From Candidatus Kuenenia stuttgartensis (lineage in GTDB: Bacteria > Planctomycetota > Planctomycetia > Pirellulales > UBA1268): a stretch of DNA of 40,634 nt. The notes under the pieces are model-generated. The model ran no database searches. It saw nothing but the letters and a program-made list of their open reading frames with translations, and was not told where the DNA came from. The position numbers and the translations under genes were made by a program. Positions within the stretch are counted from its first letter, which is position 1. Each line of letters begins with the position of its first letter. Positions 8,598 to 17,083 of this stretch are shown here, one piece after another. Location of the stretch: positions 1 through 40,634 of the forward strand of contig CAMCCR010000007.1 in the NCBI GenBank assembly GCA_945873085.1, written 5' to 3'.

Positions 8598-9631
8598 TGT
8601 CTGAGATCCTCACCGCGCCCCGAGCCTCACGGTTCGGTCGGACCACCGGCTTCCGCCTTGTCGGAGTCGGCCATGCCGTTCCCGACGAAGTCGTCACCAA
8701 CGAGGATCTCGCCCGGCTGGGCTGCGATGCGCAGTGGATTCTCGAGCGGACCGGAATCCGCGAGCGTCGCCATGCCCCGTCCTGGATGGCCACGAGCGAC
8801 TTGGCGACGGCGGCCGGGCGCGATCTGTTTCGCAATTCGGGTGTCGCTCCGGCGGATGTCGACCTCCTCGTCCTCGGGACGTTCACCCCCGACATGTCGA
8901 TCCCATCGACCGCCTGCATCGTTCAGGAGGGGCTCGGCATCGAGGCGCCGGCGATGGATGTCACGGCGGCCTGCGCCGGCTTCGTCTATGCCCTCGTGAC
9001 CGCGGCTCAGTTCGTCGGCTCCGGGACGAGCCGGCAGGCGCTCGTGATCGGCGCCGATACCAACTCCCGCGTCGTCGATCCCGAGGACGTCAAGACCTGG
9101 CCTCTGTTCGGGGACGGGGCGGGGGCGGTGCTCTTGGAGCGGATCGAGAATCCGGCTGAGGGCGGGGAGCGGGGGCTCCTCTCGTTCTCGCTCGGCGCCG
9201 ATGGTCGTGGATCCGGGCTTCTCGTCTGCCCGATGAGTGGCTCGAGGCAGCCAGTGACCGCCGAGGGACTGTCGCGGCGCGAGCAGTACATGCGGATGGA
9301 TGGGCGGGCCGTCTTCAAGTGGGCGATCCGCCTGGCCGAGGAGAATCTCCGCGCTGTCATCAAGGCCGCCGGCCTGACGCTCGACGACATCGACTGCTTT
9401 GTTCTCCACCAGGCCAATCTGCGGATCATCGATGCGACTCGGGCTGCCCTCGGCGTGTCGGCCGATCGATTCGCGGTCAACATCGACCGCTATGGCAACA
9501 CGTCGAGCGGTTCGATCCCGTTGGCGATCGACGAGGCCTGGCGCGAGGGACGCGTCGGGCCTGGGAGCACGATCGCCGTGTGCGGGTTCGGCGGCGGCCT
9601 GGCCTGGGGCAGCGCCGTCTGGCGGCTCTGA
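8597..9631 (+). CDS. fabH: Beta-ketoacyl-ACP synthase III (FabH)
   Basis: FabH condenses an acyl-CoA primer with malonyl-ACP to start fatty-acid elongation. The Cys-His-Asn triad is complete: Cys126 in TAACAGFVYA, His271 in FVLHQANLRI and Asn301 in DRYGNTSSGSIPLA. The N-terminal DEVVTNEDLA and WILERTGIRERR segments and the C-terminal CGFGGGLAWGS also match. The 344-residue length is slightly longer than usual (about 320). The ATG at 8597 shares one base with the DUF4340 stop (TGATG); a GTG codon directly before it (8594) is less likely. It is not surrounded by other fab genes, so it could also be a dedicated starter synthase rather than the main housekeeping FabH. Confidence 0.93.
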   Translation: MSEILTAPRASRFGRTTGFRLVGVGHAVPDEVVTNEDLARLGCDAQWILERTGIRERRHAPSWMATSDLATAAGRDLFRNSGVAPADVDLLVLGTFTPDMSIPSTACIVQEGLGIEAPAMDVTAACAGFVYALVTAAQFVGSGTSRQALVIGADTNSRVVDPEDVKTWPLFGDGAGAVLLERIENPAEGGERGLLSFSLGADGRGSGLLVCPMSGSRQPVTAEGLSRREQYMRMDGRAVFKWAIRLAEENLRAVIKAAGLTLDDIDCFVLHQANLRIIDATRAALGVSADRFAVNIDRYGNTSSGSIPLAIDEAWREGRVGPGSTIAVCGFGGGLAWGSAVWRL

Positions 9632-9729
9632 CAAGCCGGCCGTGGTCCCCGCCTGCCCTCTGCTTTCTGTGCCCTGCTCCAGTTTCCCTCCCGCCCCCAA
9701 CACCCTCCCAGCAATCAGGACTCTTCCCG

Positions 9730-11550
9730 ATGGTGAACACCGAGCGGACCGACGGCGCCTTGAAGGTCCGAGGTGAGGTCGCCGAGGGGGATACCTGGGA
9801 TCTCGCCAGCCTTTTCTCTTCCGATGGCGCGTGGGAGGCGGCGCTGGCTGCCTGGGAGGAGACGATTCCCGGATTCGTGGCCTTCGCCGGCACGCTCGGC
9901 CGGTCGCCGGATGACCTCGCCGCCTGCCTCGCCTACGACGTCGAGGTCGATCGAACGGGGGACCGCCTCGGCACCTACGCGCATCTGCGGGCCAGCGAGG
10001 ATCAGGGGGCGCCGGAGCCCCAGCGGATGGTGGGCCGCTTCCAGCATGTCGCCACGTCGTTTGCGGAGAAGACGAGCTTCCTCCGCCCCGAGATCCTCGC
10101 CATCCCGGCAGCGACCCTCGATGCCTGGATCGCCCTGCCGATCCTGGCGCCCTATCGGATCGGCATCGAGCGTCTCGTCCGCACCCGTCCGCACGTCCTC
10201 TCCGAGCGCGAGGAGAAGCTGCTTGCCATGCAGGGGACCTTCGCCGGGACCGCCGCGAAGGTCTTCCGGCAACTCACCGACACCGACATGAAGTTCGGCT
10301 CGGTCGTCGATGGCAAGGGAAGGTCGTCGGAACTCTCCAACGCCACCTTCACGACGTTTCTCCTCGACGCCGACCGCGGTGTGCGGAAGACGGCCTTCCA
10401 CCAGCTCTACGACGAGTATGCCGCCCACGCCAACACGCTTGCCGCCGCCCTCTCGGGATCGGTGGAACGCGACGTCTACGCCGCCCGCGTCCGCAACCAT
10501 CCCACCGCCGTCGGCGCCGCGCTGTTCAACGACAACATCCCGGTGTCGGTGTACGACCAACTGGTCGCCGCCGTCCGTGCGCACCTCCCCGCCGTCCACC
10601 GCTACTACGACCTCCGTCGCCGTCTCCTCGGCCTCGACAAGATCCACCATTACGATTGCTACGTCCCCCTTGCCCAGGACGTGCCCCTGCAGCACACCTG
10701 GAACGAGGCGGTGGGGCTCATCGTCGGAGCCCTCGAGCCGCTCGGCGCCGACTACGGCCGCCGTCTCGAGGCGGGCTTGAGGGGGCGCTGGTGCGACCGC
10801 TACCCGAACGCCGGCAAGCAGTCAGGGGCCTTCAGCTCCGGCACCTACGACTCTGATCCCTACATCCTCATGAACTTCCAAGAGGAGGGGATCGAGCACG
10901 TATTCACGCTCGCCCACGAGGCGGGGCACTCGATGCACACCCGCCTCTCCGCCGAGGCGCAGCCCTACCAACTTGCCGGCTACACGATCTTCGTCGCCGA
11001 GGTAGCCAGCACGTTCAACGAGCAACTCCTCGCCCGTTCGCTGCTGGCCAAAGCGCGGACGCCGCGCGAGCGGGCGGCGATCCTCGCCCGGGAGATCGAC
11101 GGCATCCGGGCGACGATCGTGCGGCAGACGATGTTTGCGGAGTTCGAGCGGCTCACCCACGCCTCGGCCGAGGCCGGCCAGCCGTTGACCCTGGAGCGCA
11201 TTCGGGGCCTCTACCGGGGGCTGCTCGATGCCTATTTCGGGCCGGATTTTTTCGTCGACGATCAGCTCGAGCTCGAGTGCCTGCGGATCCCACACTTCTA
11301 CAGCGCGTTCTATGTCTACAAGTACGCCACCGGGCTGTCGGCCGCGATCGCCCTGGCCGAGCGGGTGGCGAGCGGTGGGCGGGCCGAACTCGATGCCTAT
11401 CTCGGCTTTCTCCGTGGTGGCTGCTCGCGATGGTCGCTGGAGCTCCTCCGGGATGCCGGCGTCGATCTCGAGCGGCCGGAGCCGGTTGCCACGGCACTGA
11501 CGAGGTTCGCCTCTCTCGTCGACGAACTGGAGCAGACGCTCTGCGGTTGA
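9730..11550 (+). CDS. pepF: Oligoendopeptidase F (M3 family zinc peptidase)
   Basis: This is a cytoplasmic zinc metallopeptidase that cleaves short peptides. The 606-residue length matches PepF. The zinc site HEAGH is at residues 396-400 (TLAHEAGHSMHT), and the third ligand Glu lies downstream in FVAEVASTFNEQLLA. Other M3B signatures are NFQEEGIEHVF, the FYVYKYATGLSAA helix near the C-terminus and the N-terminal DTWDLASLF. The start ATG at 9730 is chosen because the protein then begins right before the family's conserved N-terminus; the open frame continues far upstream into fabH without family similarity. The 98-bp gap to fabH is pyrimidine-rich and shows no clear promoter or terminator. Confidence 0.94.
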   Translation: MVNTERTDGALKVRGEVAEGDTWDLASLFSSDGAWEAALAAWEETIPGFVAFAGTLGRSPDDLAACLAYDVEVDRTGDRLGTYAHLRASEDQGAPEPQRMVGRFQHVATSFAEKTSFLRPEILAIPAATLDAWIALPILAPYRIGIERLVRTRPHVLSEREEKLLAMQGTFAGTAAKVFRQLTDTDMKFGSVVDGKGRSSELSNATFTTFLLDADRGVRKTAFHQLYDEYAAHANTLAAALSGSVERDVYAARVRNHPTAVGAALFNDNIPVSVYDQLVAAVRAHLPAVHRYYDLRRRLLGLDKIHHYDCYVPLAQDVPLQHTWNEAVGLIVGALEPLGADYGRRLEAGLRGRWCDRYPNAGKQSGAFSSGTYDSDPYILMNFQEEGIEHVFTLAHEAGHSMHTRLSAEAQPYQLAGYTIFVAEVASTFNEQLLARSLLAKARTPRERAAILAREIDGIRATIVRQTMFAEFERLTHASAEAGQPLTLERIRGLYRGLLDAYFGPDFFVDDQLELECLRIPHFYSAFYVYKYATGLSAAIALAERVASGGRAELDAYLGFLRGGCSRWSLELLRDAGVDLERPEPVATALTRFASLVDELEQTLCG

Positions 11551-11577
11551 ATGGCCGGCCCGCGTGCGTGGTACACT
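11547..11577 (+). promoter_or_regulatory. Possible promoter for the ATP-grasp/alpha-E gene
   Basis: TTGAAT (11547-11552) and TACACT (11572-11577) are separated by 19 bp, and TGG before the -10 gives an extended -10 element. The boxes match the sigma-70 consensus only partly and the spacer is long. The -35 box overlaps the pepF stop codon. The predicted transcript would start about 20 bp before the start codon at 11606. Confidence 0.35.
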
Positions 11578-11605
11578 CGGGGACATTCAGGAGTTTCTGC
11601 CGCTG

Positions 11606-14194
11606 ATGCCCACCCCCGACACCGCGCCCCCCGGGCCGGTCGATCCGTTCGCGTCGTACCGCGTTCCCGCGGGATCTCACGACGAGTTCTCCACGGCCGG
11701 TGAGCCACGCCCCCACTGGCGGCGGCTGGCGTCGATCCTCCGCCACTGGGATCCGGCAGAGCTCTCCGAACGCTGGGAGCAAGCGCGGCGGCTGATCCGG
11801 GACAACGGCGTCACCTACAACATCCACGACGAGGCCCAAGGGGATCAGCGGCCCTGGGTGCTCGATCCGATCCCGTTGGTGATCGCGGCCGACGATTGGA
11901 AGGGGATCGAGGCGGGGATCCGCCAGCGCCTGCGGGTTCTCGATGCCCTCCTTGCCGACCTCTATGGCCCGCAGCATCTCCTCAAGGAGGGGGTGGTGCC
12001 CGCCGATCTCGTCCTCGGCCATCCGGCGTTTCTCCGTTGCTGCCACGGCATCAATCTGCCCGGGGGGCGTCACCTTCATCTCCACGCCTCCGTGCTCGCC
12101 CGTCACGGCGACGGCCGTTGGCATGTGCTCGGCGATCGCACCGGCGTGCCGCGCGGGCTCGGCTACGCGCTCGAGAACCGACTCGTGGTCTCGCGGCTTC
12201 TCCCGGCGGCGTTCCATGAGTCACACGTGGAACGACTCGCGCCGTTCTTCATCGGGTTGCGGTCGATGCTCCGCGCCCTCGACACCGGGCGCGACGTCCC
12301 ACGGATCGCGCTGTTCAGCCCCGGGCCGTCGAGCGCCACGTGGTTTGAGGATGCCTACCTCGCCCGCTACCTGGGCCTGCCGCTGGTCGAGGGGGGTGAT
12401 CTCGCCGTCCGCGAGGATCGGGCCTGCCTGAAGACGCTCGGTGGCCTCGTGCCGATCGACGTCCTCCTCCGTCGTGTCTTCGACCGTGAATGTGATCCAC
12501 TCGAATTGGACAGCGGAGCGCTGGCCGGCACCCCGGGGCTCGTGCAGGCCGCGCGCGGTGGCCGCGTGGCTCTGGCCAATCCCCTCGGCAGCGCGCTGGT
12601 GGAGTCGCCCGGATTCATGGGGTACATCCCCGCTGTCGCCCGGCGTCTCCTCGGTGAGGAGTTGCTCCTGCCGTCGCCACAGTCGTGGTGGTGCGGCCGC
12701 CCTGACGGGCTCTCCCATGTCCTCGCCCGCTTGGATGACCTCGTCATCGAGCCGGTCGTCACGATTCCGGGGGGGCCCAAGCGGTACGTGCCGCGACTCC
12801 TCGACGCCGCGGGACGCACGGCCCTGGCGGATCGGATCCGCGCTCGCCCGGGGGACTGGGTGGGGAGGGAGGTCATCGAGCGGTCGGTCGCCCCGTGCTG
12901 GGATGGCGGGCGGGTCGTGGCCGCGCCGGTCGTCCTCCGACTGTTCTCGGCGGCGACCCCCGAAGGGCCGATCGTGATGCCGGGGGGATTGGCCCGTCTC
13001 ACGCTCCGCGGGGGCGGAGCGGGGGAGTTGGCGATGTTCTCCGGGCAGGGATCGAAGGATGTGTGGGTTCTGTCGCCGGGGCCCGTGCAGCCGGTTTCGC
13101 TGCTGCCGCCTCCCGGCCAGCCGGTGCCACTGCGGCGCAGCGGCAACGATCTCCCCAGCCGCGTCGCCGATCATCTCCACTGGCTCGGCCGGCATGTCGA
13201 GCGGGCCGAATCGGCCGCACGACTCCTCCGCACGGTGTCGGCGCGGGTCGCCTCGGAAAGCACGCTCGAAAGTGCCGCGGCCGTTGCCCGGCTGCTGGCC
13301 ACGCTCTCCGAGCCACCTGTTGTCCGGCCGGAGTGGCAGGAGCCAGGGCGGCCGGAAACGCCTGCTGAGATCGCCGCCGAAGTACAGTCGCTGGTGTTCG
13401 ACGAGTCGCGTCCCACGAGCGTGGCAGCTTCGATCCGGGCGATGTGGCAGATGGCCAGCGTCGTCCGCGATCGGATCTCCATCGATTCTTGGAAGATCCT
13501 CTCCCGGCTCCGCCGCGACGGGCTGGCCGACCTCCGCGCCGGGGTCGGCGGGGCTCCGGTCGTGCTCGTCCATGACGGGGACGTCCTTTCGTTCCTCGAC
13601 ATGCTGATCCTCGACTTCTCCGCCTTTGCCGGTCTGGGCACCGAGAGCATGACGCGCGGGCCCGGCTGGAGATTCCTCGACATGGGCCGCCGCCTCGAGC
13701 GGGCCACCGGCATGGTCCATCTCCTCCGCAGCACCGTCGTCACGGCGCGGGCCGACGAGCAACGGATCGACGAGATGCTCCTGGAGATCGCCGACAGCTC
13801 GATGACCTATCGCAACCGCTACCTCGGCACGCTCCAGGCCGCCCCGCTTGTCGATCTCCTCCTCACCGACGAGACGAATCCCCGCAGCATCGGATTCCAG
13901 GTGGCAGCGCTCGATGCCCATGTCGAAGCGCTCCCCCGCGACGTCGGCTCGCCGGTCCTCGCCGACGAGCAGCGGGCCGCGATGGAGGCGACGGGACTGC
14001 TCCGTCTGGCCGATGTCTCGGCGCTGGTCGTCCCCGACTCTGACGGGGCTCGCGGGCAGCTCGATCGATTCCTCGTGCGCCTCGACGGGCACCTTCGCGA
14101 TCTCTCGGTCGCCATCACCCACCGTTATCTTGTTCATGCCATGCCGCGCCGGCGTCTCGGCGACCTGATGGAGTCGAGCGATGCCCGCGAATGA
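11606..14194 (+). CDS. Circularly permuted ATP-grasp / alpha-E fusion protein
   Basis: The 862-residue protein fuses two families that are often separate genes. Residues about 40-500 resemble the circularly permuted ATP-grasp (DUF404/DUF407, CP_ATPgrasp) group: NGVTYNIHDEAQGDQRPWVL, RCCHGINLPGGRHLHLHASV, DRTGVPRGLGYALENRLVVS, GGDLAVREDRACLKTLGGL and VALANPLGSALVESPGFMGY. From about residue 515 the alpha-helical alpha-E domain (DUF403) follows: SRVADHLHWLGRHVERAESA, MGRRLERATGMVHLLRS and LDAHVEALPRD. ATP-grasp enzymes of this type are predicted to form amide bonds on peptides; the substrate is unknown. AGGAG lies 12 nt before ATG 11606. The last 14 bp overlap der. The transglutaminase-like protein commonly encoded beside such pairs is absent here. 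Confidence 0.88.
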   Translation: MPTPDTAPPGPVDPFASYRVPAGSHDEFSTAGEPRPHWRRLASILRHWDPAELSERWEQARRLIRDNGVTYNIHDEAQGDQRPWVLDPIPLVIAADDWKGIEAGIRQRLRVLDALLADLYGPQHLLKEGVVPADLVLGHPAFLRCCHGINLPGGRHLHLHASVLARHGDGRWHVLGDRTGVPRGLGYALENRLVVSRLLPAAFHESHVERLAPFFIGLRSMLRALDTGRDVPRIALFSPGPSSATWFEDAYLARYLGLPLVEGGDLAVREDRACLKTLGGLVPIDVLLRRVFDRECDPLELDSGALAGTPGLVQAARGGRVALANPLGSALVESPGFMGYIPAVARRLLGEELLLPSPQSWWCGRPDGLSHVLARLDDLVIEPVVTIPGGPKRYVPRLLDAAGRTALADRIRARPGDWVGREVIERSVAPCWDGGRVVAAPVVLRLFSAATPEGPIVMPGGLARLTLRGGGAGELAMFSGQGSKDVWVLSPGPVQPVSLLPPPGQPVPLRRSGNDLPSRVADHLHWLGRHVERAESAARLLRTVSARVASESTLESAAAVARLLATLSEPPVVRPEWQEPGRPETPAEIAAEVQSLVFDESRPTSVAASIRAMWQMASVVRDRISIDSWKILSRLRRDGLADLRAGVGGAPVVLVHDGDVLSFLDMLILDFSAFAGLGTESMTRGPGWRFLDMGRRLERATGMVHLLRSTVVTARADEQRIDEMLLEIADSSMTYRNRYLGTLQAAPLVDLLLTDETNPRSIGFQVAALDAHVEALPRDVGSPVLADEQRAAMEATGLLRLADVSALVVPDSDGARGQLDRFLVRLDGHLRDLSVAITHRYLVHAMPRRRLGDLMESSDARE

Positions 14195-15536
14195 TGTCAT
14201 CCCCCAAGTGGTCGTGGTCGGCCGTCCGAACGTGGGGAAATCGAGCCTGTTCAACTGGCTGATCGAGAAGCGGATCGCTATCGAGGATCCGACGGCCGGC
14301 GTCACCCGCGATCGTCTCGTCCAGCGGGTGAGCCTCGAGGACCGGGTCTTCGATCTCGTCGACACCGGCGGGATGGGATTCGACGATCCCGACGGCCTCA
14401 CCACCCAGATCGACGCCCAGATCGCCTCGGGGCTCACCTCCGCCGCCTTGATCGTGTTCGTCGTCGAGGTCCGCAGCGGCCTCCTGCCGGCCGACCGCGA
14501 AGTGGCCCGCCGGGTGCGATTGACCGGGGCGCCTGTCCTGCTGGTTGCCAACAAGGCCGACGACACGAAGTACGACCTCCTCGCCCATGATTTCGACGAG
14601 CTCGGCTTCGGCGAGCCGCTGATCGTGAGCGTCCGGCAAAACCGCAACCGGGCCGAACTCGTCGACGAGATCGTCGCGCATCTCCCCGAGGCTTGGCCCG
14701 AGGAGGCCGAGGGGGCGGCGCTTCCGGAGATGAAGCTGGCGATTGTCGGTCGCCGCAACGTGGGGAAGAGCACCTTCACCAACGCCCTGGCCCACGAGGA
14801 GCGGGTGATCACGAGCCCCATCGCCGGCACCACGCGCGACAGCATCGACGTCCGCTTCGAGGTCGACGGCCACTCGTTCCTGGCCATCGACACGCCCGGC
14901 CTGCGGCGAACGAAGAGCCGGACGACCGACCTCGACTTCTACTCCACCCACCGCGCCGAACGGAGCATCCGTCGGGCCGACGTCGTGCTCCTGTTCCTCG
15001 ATGCTTCCGAGCCGATCGGGCGCGTCGACAAGCAACTCGTCGACACGATCCTCGAGGAGGCCAAGCCGGTCGTGTTCGTGATCAACAAGTGGGATCTCTA
15101 TGCCGGCGAGGTCGACCGCAAGGAATGGGACGACTACCTCCGCGAGACGTTCCGCTCGATGCCGTGGGCGCCGGTTGAGTTCACCACGGCGACGTCGGGG
15201 CGGAACGTGAAGGCGGTCGTCGACACCGCGCAGCGGCTGTTCCGGCAGAGCAGCACCCGCATCCCCACCGCGAAGCTCAACACGGTCATCCGCACCGCCG
15301 TCGAGACAAACCATCCCCCCGCCGACGGTCGTGGTCGTCCGATCCGGATCTACTACGCCACGCAGGTCGAGGTGAATCCGCCGACGATCGTCCTCTCCAC
15401 CAGCGATGCCCGCGGCATCACCGAGCCCTACAAGCGTTATCTCGTCAATTCCCTGCGGCAGACCACCTTTCTGAAAGAAGTGCCGATTCGCCTCTTTGTC
15501 CGCGGTCGCGGCTCGGAGAAGGCCTCGGAGGAGTGA
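14181..15536 (+). CDS. der: Ribosome-assembly GTPase Der (EngA)
   Basis: Der has two tandem GTPase domains followed by a KH-like domain and acts in 50S ribosomal subunit assembly. The first G domain shows GRPNVGKSS (G1), DTGGM (G3) and NKADD (G4). The second, from about residue 180, shows GRRNVGKST, AGTTRDSIDV (G2), DTPGLRR (G3) and NKWDLY (G4). The C-terminal KH-like part ends with PIRLFVRGRG. The 451-residue length is normal. The start at 14181 lies inside the preceding ATP-grasp/alpha-E gene with a 14-bp overlap in a different frame, so the two are probably translated from one message. Confidence 0.96.
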   Translation: MPANDVIPQVVVVGRPNVGKSSLFNWLIEKRIAIEDPTAGVTRDRLVQRVSLEDRVFDLVDTGGMGFDDPDGLTTQIDAQIASGLTSAALIVFVVEVRSGLLPADREVARRVRLTGAPVLLVANKADDTKYDLLAHDFDELGFGEPLIVSVRQNRNRAELVDEIVAHLPEAWPEEAEGAALPEMKLAIVGRRNVGKSTFTNALAHEERVITSPIAGTTRDSIDVRFEVDGHSFLAIDTPGLRRTKSRTTDLDFYSTHRAERSIRRADVVLLFLDASEPIGRVDKQLVDTILEEAKPVVFVINKWDLYAGEVDRKEWDDYLRETFRSMPWAPVEFTTATSGRNVKAVVDTAQRLFRQSSTRIPTAKLNTVIRTAVETNHPPADGRGRPIRIYYATQVEVNPPTIVLSTSDARGITEPYKRYLVNSLRQTTFLKEVPIRLFVRGRGSEKASEE

Positions 15537-15625
15537 CCCCGGCCCCCGTTTCCCCGCCGCCGTCGGCAGGGTATCCTTGCGGTTCGTCTTTGGAAGTTTC
15601 CCCCCCGGTCAGGAGTTCCCCTGCG

Positions 15626-16936
15626 ATGAGCGCACCCGTCCGCCCAGGCACCCCCACGAGCCCGTTCTCCCGCCGCGATGTCCTCAAGGTCGCCGGTGCG
15701 ATCGGTGGCACCCTCGCCGCGGTGCCGGGCGTGCACGCTCAGAATCCCTCGAGCGACGTCATCCGCATCGGGCTCATCGGCGCCGGCGGCCGCGGCACCG
15801 GTGCCCTCCAGCAGTCACTCTCAGTGCCGGGGTCGAACGTCAAGCTGACCGCCATCGGCGACGCCTTCGGTGATCGCATCGACGGTGCCCTCCGCGCCGT
15901 TGAGGAGATGAAGGACAAGATCGAGTGCCCCGAGGATCGGCGCTTCCAGGGGCTCGACGCCTACAAGAAGGTGCTCGATCACTGTGACATGGTGATTCTC
16001 GCCACGCCCCCCGGATTCCGGCCGTTCCACTTCCAGGAGGCGGTGAAGGCGGGGAAGCACGTCTTCATGGAGAAGCCGGTGTGCGTCGACAGCTTCGGCG
16101 CGCAGGTCTGTCTGACGGCGGCGAAGATGGCCGACGAGAAGAAGCTCAAGGTGGCCGTTGGCCTCCAGCGCCGCTATGAGAACCGCTACCGCGAGACGGT
16201 GAAGCAGATCCGCGAGGGCCTCGCCGGCGACATCATCGGTGGGCAGGTCTACTGGAATGGTGGCGGCATCTGGTACCGCAACCGCCAGCCGAACCAGACC
16301 GAGATGCAGTTTCAGGTCAACAACTGGTACCACTTCAACTGGCTCTCTGGCGATCATGTCTGCGAGCAGCACGTCCACAACATCGACGTCGCCAACTGGT
16401 TCCTCGACAAGATCCCGGAGTCGGCCTACGGCACCGGCGGCAAGCAGAATCGGGTGCCGGGGCAACCGAGCGAGATCTATGACCACCACTGCGTGAACTT
16501 CGTCTATCCCGGCGGCGTGCGGATCGCCAGCCAGTGTCGGCAGTTCCCCGGCGGCGACGGCCGGGTCGACGAGTTCTTCCAGGGCACGAAAGCACAGGTC
16601 CGGATCGGCGAGATCACCGACTACGCCGGCAAGGTGTTGTGGAAGTTCCAGGGGGAGAATCCGAACCCCTACCAGATCGAGCACGACGAACTCCAGGCGG
16701 CGATCCGCAATGACACGCCGCTCAACAACGCCTACTACGGCGCGACGTCGAGCTTCGCGGCCTGCCTCGCCCGGTATGCCACCTATTCGGGCAAGGAAGT
16801 CAGCTTCAAGGAGATGATGGACCGCAACATCCGCACGATGCCGGAAAACATGTCTTGGGATGGCGAGCCGCCGGTCATGCCGGACAAGGATGGCAACTAC
16901 AAGCTGCCGATGCCGGCTGATTACAAGCTTGCCTGA
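15626..16936 (+). CDS. Tat-exported Gfo/Idh/MocA family oxidoreductase
   Basis: This is an NAD(P)-dependent oxidoreductase of the Gfo/Idh/MocA type, probably acting on a sugar or sugar-derived substrate in the periplasm. A twin-arginine signal (SRRDVLKVAGAIGGTLA) leads to a likely cleavage near VHAQ. The Rossmann motif GLIGAGGRGTGAL follows, then ILATPPGFRPFH and the conserved EKPV within KHVFMEKPVCVDS. The planctomycetal subgroup signature HNIDVANWFL and the ending PADYKLA are present. Start ATG 15626 has AGGAG 10 nt upstream and places the Tat motif at the correct distance; the longer open frame from 15533 is unlikely to be translated. Planctomycetes carry many such paralogues, so the substrate cannot be named. 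Confidence 0.92.
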   Translation: MSAPVRPGTPTSPFSRRDVLKVAGAIGGTLAAVPGVHAQNPSSDVIRIGLIGAGGRGTGALQQSLSVPGSNVKLTAIGDAFGDRIDGALRAVEEMKDKIECPEDRRFQGLDAYKKVLDHCDMVILATPPGFRPFHFQEAVKAGKHVFMEKPVCVDSFGAQVCLTAAKMADEKKLKVAVGLQRRYENRYRETVKQIREGLAGDIIGGQVYWNGGGIWYRNRQPNQTEMQFQVNNWYHFNWLSGDHVCEQHVHNIDVANWFLDKIPESAYGTGGKQNRVPGQPSEIYDHHCVNFVYPGGVRIASQCRQFPGGDGRVDEFFQGTKAQVRIGEITDYAGKVLWKFQGENPNPYQIEHDELQAAIRNDTPLNNAYYGATSSFAACLARYATYSGKEVSFKEMMDRNIRTMPENMSWDGEPPVMPDKDGNYKLPMPADYKLA

Positions 16937-16950
16937 CCCGTGTCCTCCCC

Positions 16951-16976
16951 TGAGGCCCTCGGGCCTGAGGGCCTCA
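16951..16976. terminator. Perfect hairpin (10-bp stem) after the Gfo/Idh/MocA gene
   Basis: TGAGGCCCTC and GAGGGCCTCA are perfect inverted arms around a 6-nt loop, 15 bp after the stop at 16936. No T-run follows, so it would be a non-canonical terminator or an mRNA 3'-end stabiliser. It is the first of two adjacent hairpins. Confidence 0.6.
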
Positions 16977-16991
16977 CGGATCGTTCGACCT

Positions 16992-17023
16992 GCGACCGCC
17001 GGGGTTGGAGCCCCGGCGGTCGC
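16992..17023. terminator. Perfect hairpin (13-bp stem) upstream of ald
   Basis: GCGACCGCCGGGG and CCCCGGCGGTCGC are perfect inverted arms around the loop TTGGAG. A U-rich-leaning but not pure stretch (TCTGTTCCTGTCC) follows. With the hairpin at 16951-16976 it separates the oxidoreductase gene from ald, which starts at 17084. It is very stable and is likely a transcription terminator or processing barrier. Confidence 0.65.
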
Positions 17024-17083
17024 TCTGTTCCTGTCCCTGGCTTTGCTGTCCCTTGAATGCCCCATCCCGGAGTCGATCCTGCC

